In this document: positions 22,678-30,929 of the stretch, one piece after another
How positions within the stretch are numbered: the stretch's first letter is position 1
Layout of the letters: each line of letters opens with the position of its first letter
NCBI GenBank assembly: GCA_001871765.1
Contig: MNVN01000018.1
Location: 1 to 35,472, forward strand
Direction: 5' to 3'
DNA from: Candidatus Nomurabacteria bacterium CG1_02_43_90
Lineage (GTDB): Bacteria; Patescibacteriota; Minisyncoccia; Phycocordibacterales; UBA1550
Length of the DNA stretch: 35,472 nt
Program-made: the position numbers and the translations under genes
Notes under the pieces: generated by a model
Database searches by the model: none
Told to the model about the DNA's origin: nothing
Seen by the model: only the letters and a program-made list of their open reading frames with translations

Positions 22678-25600
22678 TTATTTCTCGAGCGTGCACACAA
22701 AAGAAAGGTCGTCAACGGTAATCGACTTACCTTCCATCTCCCCAAAAATAATTTCACTAATAAGTGCAGTTTTTTTGATTTCTGACGCAAACTTTTCTAC
22801 GAGTGCTTGCCCGTCCGCATCTGTCTGAATACGCAAAACAACCACATCTGCAGGGGTAAGTGCCATCTTCTTGCGAAGTTCCTGTACACTTCGCAAGAAA
22901 TCACGGAACTGTCCTTCTTGTTTGAGCGCAGGGATGATTATCGTATCCAAAAGTACTTCCTCCTCACTTGCAGAATTAAACGATAATTCCTTAATATTTA
23001 TTTCGTCAAGAATAATAGACCGATATCCCTCGTCATCTTTTAAGAGTGCGTTTTTTACCGTAATGAGCGCAAGCGGTTGACGAACCTTGATACCGACTTT
23101 CGCGCGAACCTCAAGAGCGAGCGAAACGATGCGTCGCGCCTCTTCCATCTTTGCAAGGAGACTCTGATCTTCCTGTGCCTTGAGATTTTCTGGCCATGAT
23201 TCGAGGTGCACACTTTCCTTCTCGCCACCGACTCTCCCATAGATATGCTCCGCCAAAAACGGCATCACCGGTGCAAGCACTTTTGAAAATTCAAGAAGTA
23301 TAGTGCGGGTAGTTGCAAGCGCTTGTGCTCGGTCGAGAACATCGTCTGCCTTGAAGCGCTCACGGGAACGGCGCAAGTACCACGTGGAAAGGTCATCGAC
23401 AAAAAGATTGAGAGGCTTCATTGCGCGGTCAAGCTCGTAAGTATCAAACGATGCCGTTGTCTCCCTTACCACTTCGGCAAGTCGCGTGAGAATCCACTGA
23501 TCAAGAATATTTTGCGATCCCCCCTCTGTTTGTTGTACACCCTTCTCTGCATACAATTCATAGAAAGAGAGCACATTCGTAAGGCGCATGATAAATTTTT
23601 TAACGACCTCATCAACGCCCTTCTCTGAAAATGCCATGTCCTCGGCATGAACGATAGGAGCAGACAACAAATAGTAGCGTATCGCGTCAGCGCCATACGT
23701 GTTGAGGAGCATCCAGGGGTCAGGGTAATTCCTAAGCTTCTTCGACATCTTCTGTCCATCTTCGGCGAGAATTTGCCCATTCACGACCACTTGCTGAAAT
23801 GGCGCCTTATTAAAAAGTCCGACGGACAAAACGAGCATATTATAAAACCAGCCACGGGTCTGGTCGACCCCTTCACCAATAAAGTTTGCAGGAAAATTCT
23901 TTTCAAAAAGTTCGGCATTTTCAAATGGATAATGAAATTGCGCATAGGGCATCGAGCCCGATTCAAACCAACAATCAAAAACGTATGGCACGCGCTTCAT
24001 ATCACTACCACATGAGCAACCTACCGGGACTTTATCAATATAGGGACGATGAAAATCAAATTCAAAATCTGCGTTATGAGGAAAGAGAACAAAAGGAAGG
24101 TCACGAGCTGTTCCCGTCTCAACAAAATCGTCCGGCCCTTCTTTGAGCAACGTTGCCTCGTCCTTATTCATTCCCCGTGTTCCCGCTTCCAGCATCCATA
24201 CGCCATATTCATGGGTAATAATCAAAATCGTTTTACCCAGATATTTCGATTCTAATTCTTCAAGAAGGTTCATGACCCGATACTTCATTTCCATGAGTGT
24301 CTCTCCACCTTCGGGGCAACGATCAAACTTTTCACGAATCGTGGTAAATGTCTTGTGATATTCTTGCCCACTTTTCCCATCAAGAACGCCAAAGCCAATC
24401 TCGCGCAAACGATTATCGAGGATAATCGCCTCTTCTTTTATACCAATCGTTTCAGCAACAATTTTTGCGGTATCGTGGGTACGCTTGAGCGGTGAAGCAA
24501 CAATGAGGTCGATATTTTTCCCTTTGAGTGTTTCCGCAGTCTTGTGTACCATCTTGGTCCCCTCTTCGGTAAGTCCAAGCTTCCCCCCGCATCCTTCGAT
24601 ACTTGCGCACAGAATATTTTGCACATTGCTCTCTGCTTGCCCATGACGCATCACGATATAGGTATTGCCTGACTTCTTCGTATGCTCGGCAAGTTCGGCG
24701 CGACTGCCCAAAACTTTTTCGGTAGTGCACGTCTCGCATTTCCATACGGGAAGTGGTGCACCCCAGAAACGAGAACGCGAGATAGCCCAATCGCGCGCGC
24801 CCTCGAGCCATTTTCCAAAACGCCCGTCACGCATATTTTTTGGTACCCAATTTGTCTCTGCATTTTGGGCGAGGAGCTTTTCCTTGAGTGCGGAAACTTT
24901 TACAAACCATGACTCCGCTGCATAGTTCAAAAGCGGTGTATCGCATCGCCAACAATGTGGATATGCGTGCACCATTTTTTCTTTTGCAAAAAGCGCGCCC
25001 ATGCCGGCAAGGTGTTTAATAATTAAAATGTCGGTGGACTGGTGTCCATCCTTTTCTTTTGCCTTTGGTTTTACTGATACCCCCGCAAAATCACGTACTT
25101 CGTTTTTCATTACCCCATCCATTCCCACGTGTTGCACAAAGGGCAGATTTTCTTTTTTCCCGAGAGCCATATCATCCTCGCCAAAAGCAGGAGCAATATG
25201 CACAACTCCGGTACCACTCTCCATGGTCACAAAATCGGCACCATAAATCTTCCAGCCATTTTCTTTGTACGGAAGATTTGCTTGAGCGGAATAATAATCA
25301 AAAATCGGAGTGTATGACTTCCCTATCAAGTCCGTCCCGCGGATTGTTTCAATAACAACATATTCTTTATCTTTAAATACTGTTTCTAAGCGCGCAGAAG
25401 CAAGGATATAGTGAACTTCCCCTGAAGAAATTTTTACATACTCCTCAACAGGGTTCACTGCAAGCGCAACATTGCCCGGCAATGTCCACGGCGTCGTCGT
25501 CCATACGAGCACAAAGGTGTTTGGCTCGCCCACGAGTGCAAACTTAGCGGTGACCGAAATATCGGTAATGTCTTTGTATCCATCGGCAACTTCATTACTC

Positions 25601-26178
25601 GAAAGAGTCGTCTCACAGCGAGGACAAATGTGCATCGACTTGAACCCTTGGTAGATGAGCCCTTGATCAAAAAGATTTTTGAAAGCCCACCAAATGGATT
25701 CCGTGTAGTTGGCATCCATCGTGCGGTACGAATGCTCCATATCAATGAAGCGCCCAATACGGGGGATTATTTTTTTCCATTCGGTATCATAGCGTACCAC
25801 CGAAGCACGCGCTGCTTCGTTAAACTTTTCAAGGCCATACGCCTCGATGTCTTTTTTGTGCCCCAGGCCAAGCTCCTGCTCAATCAAGTTTTCTACGGGG
25901 AGACCATGACAGTCCCAGCCCCATACACGACGCACGTAGCGACCACGCATGGTCTGATAGCGTGGTATAACATCTTTGATTACCGAGGTAAGAATATGTC
26001 CATAGTGAGGCAACCCTGTCGCAAAAGGAGGCCCGTCATAAAATGAAAAGGGTTTTCCGTCTTTCGTCTGCTCGAGTGTTTTCTCAAAAATATGCAGGGT
26101 CTCCCAGCGCGCAAGAGTTTCCTCTTCGCGACGTGCTATTTCAGAAAGTTTATTTGGTTCTTTTTCCTCTTCGTTCAT
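22678..26178 (-). CDS. ileS: Isoleucyl-tRNA synthetase with inserted histidine phosphatase domain
   Basis: A 1166-residue class I synthetase counted from ATG 26178 (MNEEEKEPNKL). HIGH motif HYGH at 58-61, CP1 editing domain with VLVWTTTPWTLPGN and GTGVVHIAPAFGEDD, GARDWAISRSRFWGAPLPVWKCETC at 460-484, and KMSKK at 810-814. Sequence style is the archaeal/eukaryotic-like IleRS type. Between the KVLGSRAEL strand and DFHRPYID, which are normally adjacent, about 200 residues (about 503-703) are inserted that form a complete histidine phosphatase: MRHGQAESN (Arg511, His512), ASPLKRTHDTA (Arg566), PEGGETLME (Glu626), IITHEYG (His656). All catalytic positions of that family are present. The synthetase resumes with CSCGSDMKRVPYVFDCWFESGSMPYA. 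The phosphatase substrate is unknown. Followed by recO. Confidence 0.96.
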   Translation of the reverse strand: MNEEEKEPNKLSEIARREEETLARWETLHIFEKTLEQTKDGKPFSFYDGPPFATGLPHYGHILTSVIKDVIPRYQTMRGRYVRRVWGWDCHGLPVENLIEQELGLGHKKDIEAYGLEKFNEAARASVVRYDTEWKKIIPRIGRFIDMEHSYRTMDANYTESIWWAFKNLFDQGLIYQGFKSMHICPRCETTLSSNEVADGYKDITDISVTAKFALVGEPNTFVLVWTTTPWTLPGNVALAVNPVEEYVKISSGEVHYILASARLETVFKDKEYVVIETIRGTDLIGKSYTPIFDYYSAQANLPYKENGWKIYGADFVTMESGTGVVHIAPAFGEDDMALGKKENLPFVQHVGMDGVMKNEVRDFAGVSVKPKAKEKDGHQSTDILIIKHLAGMGALFAKEKMVHAYPHCWRCDTPLLNYAAESWFVKVSALKEKLLAQNAETNWVPKNMRDGRFGKWLEGARDWAISRSRFWGAPLPVWKCETCTTEKVLGSRAELAEHTKKSGNTYIVMRHGQAESNVQNILCASIEGCGGKLGLTEEGTKMVHKTAETLKGKNIDLIVASPLKRTHDTAKIVAETIGIKEEAIILDNRLREIGFGVLDGKSGQEYHKTFTTIREKFDRCPEGGETLMEMKYRVMNLLEELESKYLGKTILIITHEYGVWMLEAGTRGMNKDEATLLKEGPDDFVETGTARDLPFVLFPHNADFEFDFHRPYIDKVPVGCSCGSDMKRVPYVFDCWFESGSMPYAQFHYPFENAELFEKNFPANFIGEGVDQTRGWFYNMLVLSVGLFNKAPFQQVVVNGQILAEDGQKMSKKLRNYPDPWMLLNTYGADAIRYYLLSAPIVHAEDMAFSEKGVDEVVKKFIMRLTNVLSFYELYAEKGVQQTEGGSQNILDQWILTRLAEVVRETTASFDTYELDRAMKPLNLFVDDLSTWYLRRSRERFKADDVLDRAQALATTRTILLEFSKVLAPVMPFLAEHIYGRVGGEKESVHLESWPENLKAQEDQSLLAKMEEARRIVSLALEVRAKVGIKVRQPLALITVKNALLKDDEGYRSIILDEINIKELSFNSASEEEVLLDTIIIPALKQEGQFRDFLRSVQELRKKMALTPADVVVLRIQTDADGQALVEKFASEIKKTALISEIIFGEMEGKSITVDDLSFVCTLEK

Positions 26179-26241
26179 ATTTCTCAACAATACCACAAAA
26201 ACAACCATCCAACAAAAACCCCTTGTGAGACAACGGAATTT

Positions 26242-27993
26242 TTACATTCTCTCGGGGGATGAAATACCCAAAACCCATAAACCTTCTTTTAAGACAGTTT
26301 TCGCTCGTCTCGTAATCGCAAGATGATGTTCCGTTTTTTCCTTGTCATCGGTAATGATTTGCGTGTTCGCATAAAAACCATTAAAGAGTTGTGTAACCTC
26401 AAAAAGATATGTTACCAATTTTTGCGGAGCAATATTTTCGATTGCATCAGTAAGTAAAACCTCAAAATAGGCGAGTTCTCTTTCAAGATTTGTAGCAGGA
26501 ATATTTTTAAATACCGGTTCATATCCTTTCTCTTTCCCCTTTTCAAGAAGTGAAGCACATCGTGCATGTGTATACAAAAGATACGGACCAGAATCCCCCT
26601 CAAAAGAAAGTGACATCTCTGGGTCAAAATTAATACTCATACCTGGCTTCGAACGCAAGACTGCGATACGAAGAGCCGAAAGTGCGATTTCTCGTTCAAG
26701 TTTCTTTTTCTCTTCCGCACTCAAGTGAGCAATCTTCTCCCCTGCTCGCTCACGCACCTCTTCTTCGACCACACCGATAACGTCAAGTGCAAGCGGAATA
26801 CCGCCAAGACGGCTCGACATCTTTTGTCCTTTAAAAAGCATGCGACCGTGAGGGACATGTGTACTCTTTTTTACATAGTCAATCCATTCATCTCCTAGTT
26901 TATTTGCGGCATCAAACACTACTTTAAAATGAGGAACTTGCTCAACATCAGTGATCGAAAAAGACATATCTGGGAAAAAATTTTTTATGCCAACGGTTGC
27001 GAGTCTTTCAAATTTAATCTTAAGTAATCCGAGGTCTTTTGCTTCATAGGTTGGATACCCCTGGCTATTAACAAATACTGCTGTATTAATATCCTTTCTT
27101 TCCTCACTGGGTGTATACACAATAGCACCTTCACTTTCTTTAAAAACCTTTCCTTCTCCGGTATTTTCTTGAACGATTTTTTTGCCTTCATCCCCTGCCC
27201 AGCCTTCATACACAAACGCATCGATTTCTGAACCTATCTCGCTGAGTATTTTCTTAAAATAAGACTCGTTCACTTTTTTAGTTGCCACCACAAGATCATA
27301 AAAGGTATCGTCTACAAGGTGGTACATCTTATCGAGAACTTTTTTTGCACCTTGAAGGCTTTCTTCGTTTTTCTCACACTCTTTGACCCCGCGCACATAT
27401 GCATCACCTAAATACTTTATAACGTCATTTTCTTTGTTATTTTGAAAATAAGTAAGGTCTATCTCCCCCGCCTTCATATCTTTCTCTAAGATAAAAAGTG
27501 CTTTGGCGATACCCAAAGAGACATCCGAAGGGAATGACATACTTTTTACTTTTCCTCCACTTATCTTTGCGCCACGAACAATAAATTCTCCAATAAAATT
27601 ATTCATCAGGTGCCCGATAGAAAATGGCTTAAAAAGATTTGGGGATGAGTGCTCAACAAGAATATTTTTGCCAGCATAACAAGTAATGAGTGAGCTCTTT
27701 TCTTTTGCGTTCTCGTTTCTTATTGCATCATCCGAAAGTTTGAAGTTTATAAACCCCGGTCCTGCAATCGTAATGTCCTTAATCTCCTCAATCTCCTGTT
27801 CACGGATTTTTTCTACCATTTTTTCCGCAAGCTCACGAGGAGAGAGCCCAGCCTCCTTTGCACAGGCAAGCGCCACATTCGTCGAATAATCTCCGTGGGT
27901 AATATCCGCAGGGCGTTCTATCACAACGCCATTTACCTCAATGCTGAGAGCGCGAAGAGCTTCTCGAACGATTATTTCTAGTTTCTCCTTCAT
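26242..27993 (-). CDS. argS: Arginyl-tRNA synthetase
   Basis: A 583-residue class I ArgRS. N-terminal additional domain (residues about 1-90, ADITHGDYSTNVALACAKEAGLSPRELAEKM, GPGFINFKL). Active-site entry VEHSSPNLFKPFSIGHLMNN at about 113-132 (HIGH read as SIGH; typical ArgRS is KPxHIGHLRS, so the first His and the Arg-Ser are changed). KMSKS-like KGQKMSSRLGGIPLALDV, and C-terminal anticodon-binding DALM domain (FEGDSGPYLLYTHARCASLLEKG ... LAITRRAKTVLKEGLWVLGI). Length is near normal. It lies 64 bp upstream of ileS with its own operator-like repeats upstream (28048-28091). Altered HIGH-region residues are worth noting but the protein otherwise looks intact. Confidence 0.95.
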   Translation of the reverse strand: MKEKLEIIVREALRALSIEVNGVVIERPADITHGDYSTNVALACAKEAGLSPRELAEKMVEKIREQEIEEIKDITIAGPGFINFKLSDDAIRNENAKEKSSLITCYAGKNILVEHSSPNLFKPFSIGHLMNNFIGEFIVRGAKISGGKVKSMSFPSDVSLGIAKALFILEKDMKAGEIDLTYFQNNKENDVIKYLGDAYVRGVKECEKNEESLQGAKKVLDKMYHLVDDTFYDLVVATKKVNESYFKKILSEIGSEIDAFVYEGWAGDEGKKIVQENTGEGKVFKESEGAIVYTPSEERKDINTAVFVNSQGYPTYEAKDLGLLKIKFERLATVGIKNFFPDMSFSITDVEQVPHFKVVFDAANKLGDEWIDYVKKSTHVPHGRMLFKGQKMSSRLGGIPLALDVIGVVEEEVRERAGEKIAHLSAEEKKKLEREIALSALRIAVLRSKPGMSINFDPEMSLSFEGDSGPYLLYTHARCASLLEKGKEKGYEPVFKNIPATNLERELAYFEVLLTDAIENIAPQKLVTYLFEVTQLFNGFYANTQIITDDKEKTEHHLAITRRAKTVLKEGLWVLGISSPERM

Positions 27994-28047
27994 ATAAACA
28001 TGAGCATATCACGGAGGACACAAAACAAAAAATGTTCCCTTAATTTT

Positions 28048-28091
28048 TTACCATATACGTATGGTAAACTATAGTATCATATACGTCTATG
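28048..28091. promoter_or_regulatory. Operator-like repeats upstream of argS
   Basis: TTACCATA-TACG-TATGGTAA (28048-28067) is an 8-bp-arm inverted repeat. A second, related unit CATATACGTCTATGGT begins 26 bp later, sharing CATATACGT with the first. The pair lies in the 161-bp gap between glyA and argS, 55-100 bp upstream of the argS start. A regulator is not identified. Confidence 0.45.
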
Positions 28092-28154
28092 GTTAAAATG
28101 TATGACAGTACCCGTCCCCCCCCACACGGGGAACCGAGGAGTGCCGTCTCGTCT

Positions 28155-29333
28155 TTAGTTTTTTGTCCGCAGAGCGTCGTCTATCTCTCGAGCTATTTTT
28201 ATAAAATCTTTTTCCTTTTTGCCACGCGTGGTTTCTGCGGCAGTGCCAAGTCGGATACCCGAAGGGTCAGTAGGTGGGCACGTGTCAAACGGGATAGCAT
28301 TTTTGTTTACAATGATACCCACTTTTTCAAGTCGATCACTTGCTTCCCCTCCCCCCATACCTTTGCCATCCATCGACACATCTACCAAGAAGAGGTGGCT
28401 ATCCGTGCCCCCCGAAATAATTCTCCAGCCAAGTTTTGAAAGCTCACCAGCAAGCGCTTGTGCATTCTTCACTACCTGTTTTGCATATTTTTTAAAATCA
28501 CCTATCGATGCTTCTTTGAGTGCCACAACAACTCCTGCTATCTGGTTTATGTGGGGGCCACCTTGAAGCCCCGGAAAGACCGCCTTGTCTATTTTCTTGC
28601 CCAGCTCACGTACATCCTTTTTTGCAAAAATGAGGGCTCCACGGGGACCACGGAGCGTCTTATGGGTGGTTGTGGTTACAATATCTGCATACGGAAACGG
28701 TGAAGGATACACACCTCCTGCCACAAGCCCTGCCGTGTGTGACATATCCACCACAAGGTATGCACCGACGCTATCCGCAATCTCCCGAAACTTTTTCCAA
28801 TCAACAATACGTGCGTATGCCGTGAACCCTGCGATAATCATTTTTGGTTTTTCTCGCTTTGCAATTTTCGCAAGTTCTTCGTAATCAAGTTGCTCCGTTT
28901 CTTTCGAGAGCCCGTACGGCACTTGCATCCAAAATTTCCCCGTCGCGGATGCCTTGTGTCCGTGCGTTAAGTGTCCCCCTTGATCAAGCGACATGCCCAT
29001 CACTTTGCTCCCCAAAGGCAAGAGCGCTGTATAGACTGCCAAGTTTGCCGGCGACCCCGAGAGCGCTTGCACATTGACGTGCCATTCTTCTTTTTTAAGT
29101 TTAAATAATTTCAATGCGCGTGCAATGCAGAGGTTTTCTATTTTATCCACCACGGTATTCCCGCCATAGTAGCGCTTGCCTGCGTACCCCTCGGCATACT
29201 TATTAGTAAACTCTGAACCAAGTGCCATGAGCACATCTTTTGAAACATAGTTCTCCGACGCAATAAGGTTAATCACTTTTTTTTGTCGCGCCTTTTCTGC
29301 TTGAATAAGTTTTTCGATTTGTGTGTCGTTCAT
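28155..29333 (-). CDS. glyA: Serine hydroxymethyltransferase
   Basis: A 392-residue PLP enzyme that converts serine and THF to glycine and 5,10-methylene-THF, the one-carbon donor for thymidylate synthase. Typical blocks: NLIASENYVSKDVLMALGSEFTNKYAEGYAGKRYYGG, VNVQALSGSPANLAVY, GMSLDQGGHLTHGHKASATG, VDMSHTAGLVAGG, and TTTTHKTLRGPRG with the PLP-binding lysine at 225, then FPGLQGGPHINQIAGVVVALKEA. Slightly shorter than E. coli GlyA at the C-terminus. It starts 14 bp after the dut stop, so dut-glyA is probably one operon; the thyA gene is divergent next door, which fits one-carbon supply to dTMP synthesis. Confidence 0.97.
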   Translation of the reverse strand: MNDTQIEKLIQAEKARQKKVINLIASENYVSKDVLMALGSEFTNKYAEGYAGKRYYGGNTVVDKIENLCIARALKLFKLKKEEWHVNVQALSGSPANLAVYTALLPLGSKVMGMSLDQGGHLTHGHKASATGKFWMQVPYGLSKETEQLDYEELAKIAKREKPKMIIAGFTAYARIVDWKKFREIADSVGAYLVVDMSHTAGLVAGGVYPSPFPYADIVTTTTHKTLRGPRGALIFAKKDVRELGKKIDKAVFPGLQGGPHINQIAGVVVALKEASIGDFKKYAKQVVKNAQALAGELSKLGWRIISGGTDSHLFLVDVSMDGKGMGGGEASDRLEKVGIIVNKNAIPFDTCPPTDPSGIRLGTAAETTRGKKEKDFIKIAREIDDALRTKN

Positions 29334-29347
29334 TTTTAAAAAAATGA

Positions 29348-29770
29348 TTACTTCCCTGTACTTCCAAAACCACCTTCCCCGCGTGTGGCATCTGAGAGAT
29401 TTTCCACTTCCACTATCTCTGCGTGCTCCACTTTTTGAATAAGCATTTGCGCAACTTTGTGCCCTACAACAATCGTATAGTCCTCATTGCTCAAATTTAT
29501 CATTCCCGCTTTTATTTCCCCCCGATATCCTGCGTCGATTACCCCACCGAGATTTTTCAATCCGTGCTTTATCGAAAGTCCGCTTTTGTCCCATATAAGA
29601 CCGACATACCCGTCAGGAATCTCTATCGCTATCCCCGTACCGATAAGTACCCGTGCGCCTACGGATATAGTCACTGTCTCCGTCGCGAACAAATCAAACC
29701 CCGCATCGCCATGGTGTGCATAGGTGGGGATTTTTGCATCGGGGTGAACTTTTTTTATGTTGAGTTGCAT
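29348..29770 (-). CDS. dut: dUTP diphosphatase
   Basis: A 140-residue trimeric-type dUTPase: dUTP to dUMP plus PPi, which keeps uracil out of DNA and feeds thymidylate synthase. The five family motifs are visible: AHHGDAGFDLFA, WDKSGLSIKHGLKNLGG, GVIDAGYRGEI, VGHKVAQMLIQKVEHAEI and TRGEGGFGSTG. ATG 29770 is preferred over upstream in-frame ATGs because a TATAAT box (29783-29778) covers the one at 29779, so the mRNA would begin at or one base before 29770, that is, be leaderless. It is divergent from thyA with promoters about 20 bp apart and is followed by glyA. Confidence 0.96.
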   Translation of the reverse strand: MQLNIKKVHPDAKIPTYAHHGDAGFDLFATETVTISVGARVLIGTGIAIEIPDGYVGLIWDKSGLSIKHGLKNLGGVIDAGYRGEIKAGMINLSNEDYTIVVGHKVAQMLIQKVEHAEIVEVENLSDATRGEGGFGSTGK

Positions 29771-29777
29771 AACAGAC

Positions 29778-29783
29778 ATTATA
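29778..29783 (-). promoter_or_regulatory. -10 box of dut, leaderless start
   Basis: Minus strand TATAAT with seven bases between it and the ATG at 29770. A -35 is weak (CATTTG 17 bp upstream). It determines the dut start. Confidence 0.5.
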
Positions 29784-29796
29784 TCACAACAAAATA

Positions 29797-29824
29797 TTGA
29801 CAAATGTATACTTTCTGATATAAC
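29797..29824 (+). promoter_or_regulatory. Promoter of thyA
   Basis: TTGACA (29797-29802), 16-bp spacer, TATAAC (29819-29824). The downstream part of the spacer and the -10 (TTTCTGATATAA) recur in the promoter of the HIT gene at 30858-30885. Confidence 0.7.
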
Positions 29825-29871
29825 TCAGTCAGTAACTGAAGTTCATTATCAATCACAAACATCAACCAAAT

Positions 29872-29876
29872 GGAGG
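29872..29876 (+). promoter_or_regulatory. Ribosome-binding site that sets the thyA start
   Basis: GGAGG five bases before the ATG at 29882. It overlaps the upstream in-frame ATG at 29870, which is therefore unlikely to be the start. Confidence 0.75.
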
Positions 29877-29881
29877 CACTC

Positions 29882-30796
29882 ATGGCCAATCCACCTGTTG
29901 CAAACTATCTCCCCCTCGAACAGAGGGTTCCTGATTTTCAAATAAGGAACTTGCTTGAACACATCATGAAGGAAGGCCGTATCGTCCACCCCATACAAGG
30001 TGGCGAAGCACGGATGATTGTAGGTGCGCAATGCCACTTCAAAATGGCAAATGGAGCTCCTGTCATAAACTTACGTGATATTTCTGGATCCATGTTCTAC
30101 GGAGCAATCGCCGAGCATATCAGCTTCCTTAATGGCGCACAGACACTTGAGGAACTCGTTTCGTACGGCATGAACCCTCATTGGTGGGACCGCTGGGTAA
30201 CAAAGAAAAAATGTGCAGACTTCGGGCTTCCTGAGGGAAACCTTGGGACAGCTTCATACGGCGCTGTTTGGACAAGGTTCCCTACAAGGGACGGTGGTTT
30301 TTTTAACCAAATCACCGCAGTCATCGAGCAAATCAGGCGTGCACCACATTTGCGTACTCACAAAATCACCCCCTGGTTCCCTCCTGAAATTATCGGGCCA
30401 CCAGGGACACGGAAAGTGGTTGTTGCTCCTTGCCACGGAGAAGTGCACATCATCGTTGACCCCGAAACCAAGGAACTCATTGTGCATCATGTGCAAAGAA
30501 GTGGCGATCTCGCTGTTGGTGTGAAGTTTAATATCGTCCAGTACACATCACTCGGAATGATGTTGGCACAAATACTCGGATACACTTTTTCGGAGCTCGT
30601 GTATACATTTTCTGATGTGCACATCTATGAGGTGCAGTATCCGTTTGTTGAAGAACTCATCTCGCGTGAACCTTTCCCTTTCGGCAGAATCACTCTGCAA
30701 GAAGGGATAATGGATATTCATGATTTCCTGCCAGAGCACTTCACACTGTCGGAGTATCAAGCACATCCAAGGATGAACATTCCTACACCTGTTTGA
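29882..30796 (+). CDS. thyA: Thymidylate synthase (ThyA type), divergent
   Basis: A 304-residue protein from ATG 29882 that fits ThyA: dUMP plus 5,10-methylene-THF to dTMP plus DHF. Catalytic Cys184 in VVVAPCHGEVHIIVD (usual PPCH), QRSGDLAVGVKFNIVQYT at 205-222 (usual QRSxDxxLGxPFNI, with the dUMP-selecting Asn217 kept), SDVHIYE at 244-250 (usual GDxHIY), GNLGTASYGAVWTRFP (usual GDLGPxYGxQWR), and a C-terminal HPRMNIPTPV. The N-terminal R-T-G-T phosphate loop is not seen in its normal form (PIQGGEARMIVG instead), and the RR pair reads LRTHK, so it is a distant member. The retained Asn argues against dCMP hydroxymethylase. Next to dut, glyA and a deaminase-like gene. Confidence 0.88.
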   Translation: MANPPVANYLPLEQRVPDFQIRNLLEHIMKEGRIVHPIQGGEARMIVGAQCHFKMANGAPVINLRDISGSMFYGAIAEHISFLNGAQTLEELVSYGMNPHWWDRWVTKKKCADFGLPEGNLGTASYGAVWTRFPTRDGGFFNQITAVIEQIRRAPHLRTHKITPWFPPEIIGPPGTRKVVVAPCHGEVHIIVDPETKELIVHHVQRSGDLAVGVKFNIVQYTSLGMMLAQILGYTFSELVYTFSDVHIYEVQYPFVEELISREPFPFGRITLQEGIMDIHDFLPEHFTLSEYQAHPRMNIPTPV

Positions 30797-30810
30797 TATA
30801 TTTTCTATTT

Positions 30811-30838
30811 TGTCCCCGACCTTCCAAGGTCGGGGACA
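30811..30838 (+). terminator. Terminator-like hairpin after thyA
   Basis: TGTCCCCGACCTT-CC-AAGGTCGGGGACA: 13-bp perfect stem; only AAATTTATTT follows, so the U tract is weak. It separates thyA from the HIT gene, which has its own promoter. Confidence 0.65.
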
Positions 30839-30857
30839 AATTTATTTAACGAAAACA

Positions 30858-30885
30858 TTGACAAAATCATATTTTCTGATATAAA
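30858..30885 (+). promoter_or_regulatory. Promoter of the HIT gene
   Basis: TTGACA (30858-30863), 16-bp spacer, TATAAA (30880-30885). Its -35, spacer length and TTTCTGATATAA end match the thyA promoter, as if the promoter were duplicated. Confidence 0.7.
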
Positions 30886-30929
30886 TCACTTAGTGTTCTT
30901 TTTATAAAAAACAACGAGGAGTACATCTC

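Noticed and set aside
22678-26178. Frameshift or gene fusion by assembly error in ileS
   Set aside because: The frame is continuous, both flanks of the insert are intact IleRS blocks, and the inserted domain is complete with all catalytic residues; an error would rarely give this.
29882-30796. dCMP hydroxymethylase instead of thymidylate synthase
   Set aside because: The Asn that selects dUMP (in KFNI) is kept; hydroxymethylases carry Asp there. Divergence elsewhere leaves some doubt.
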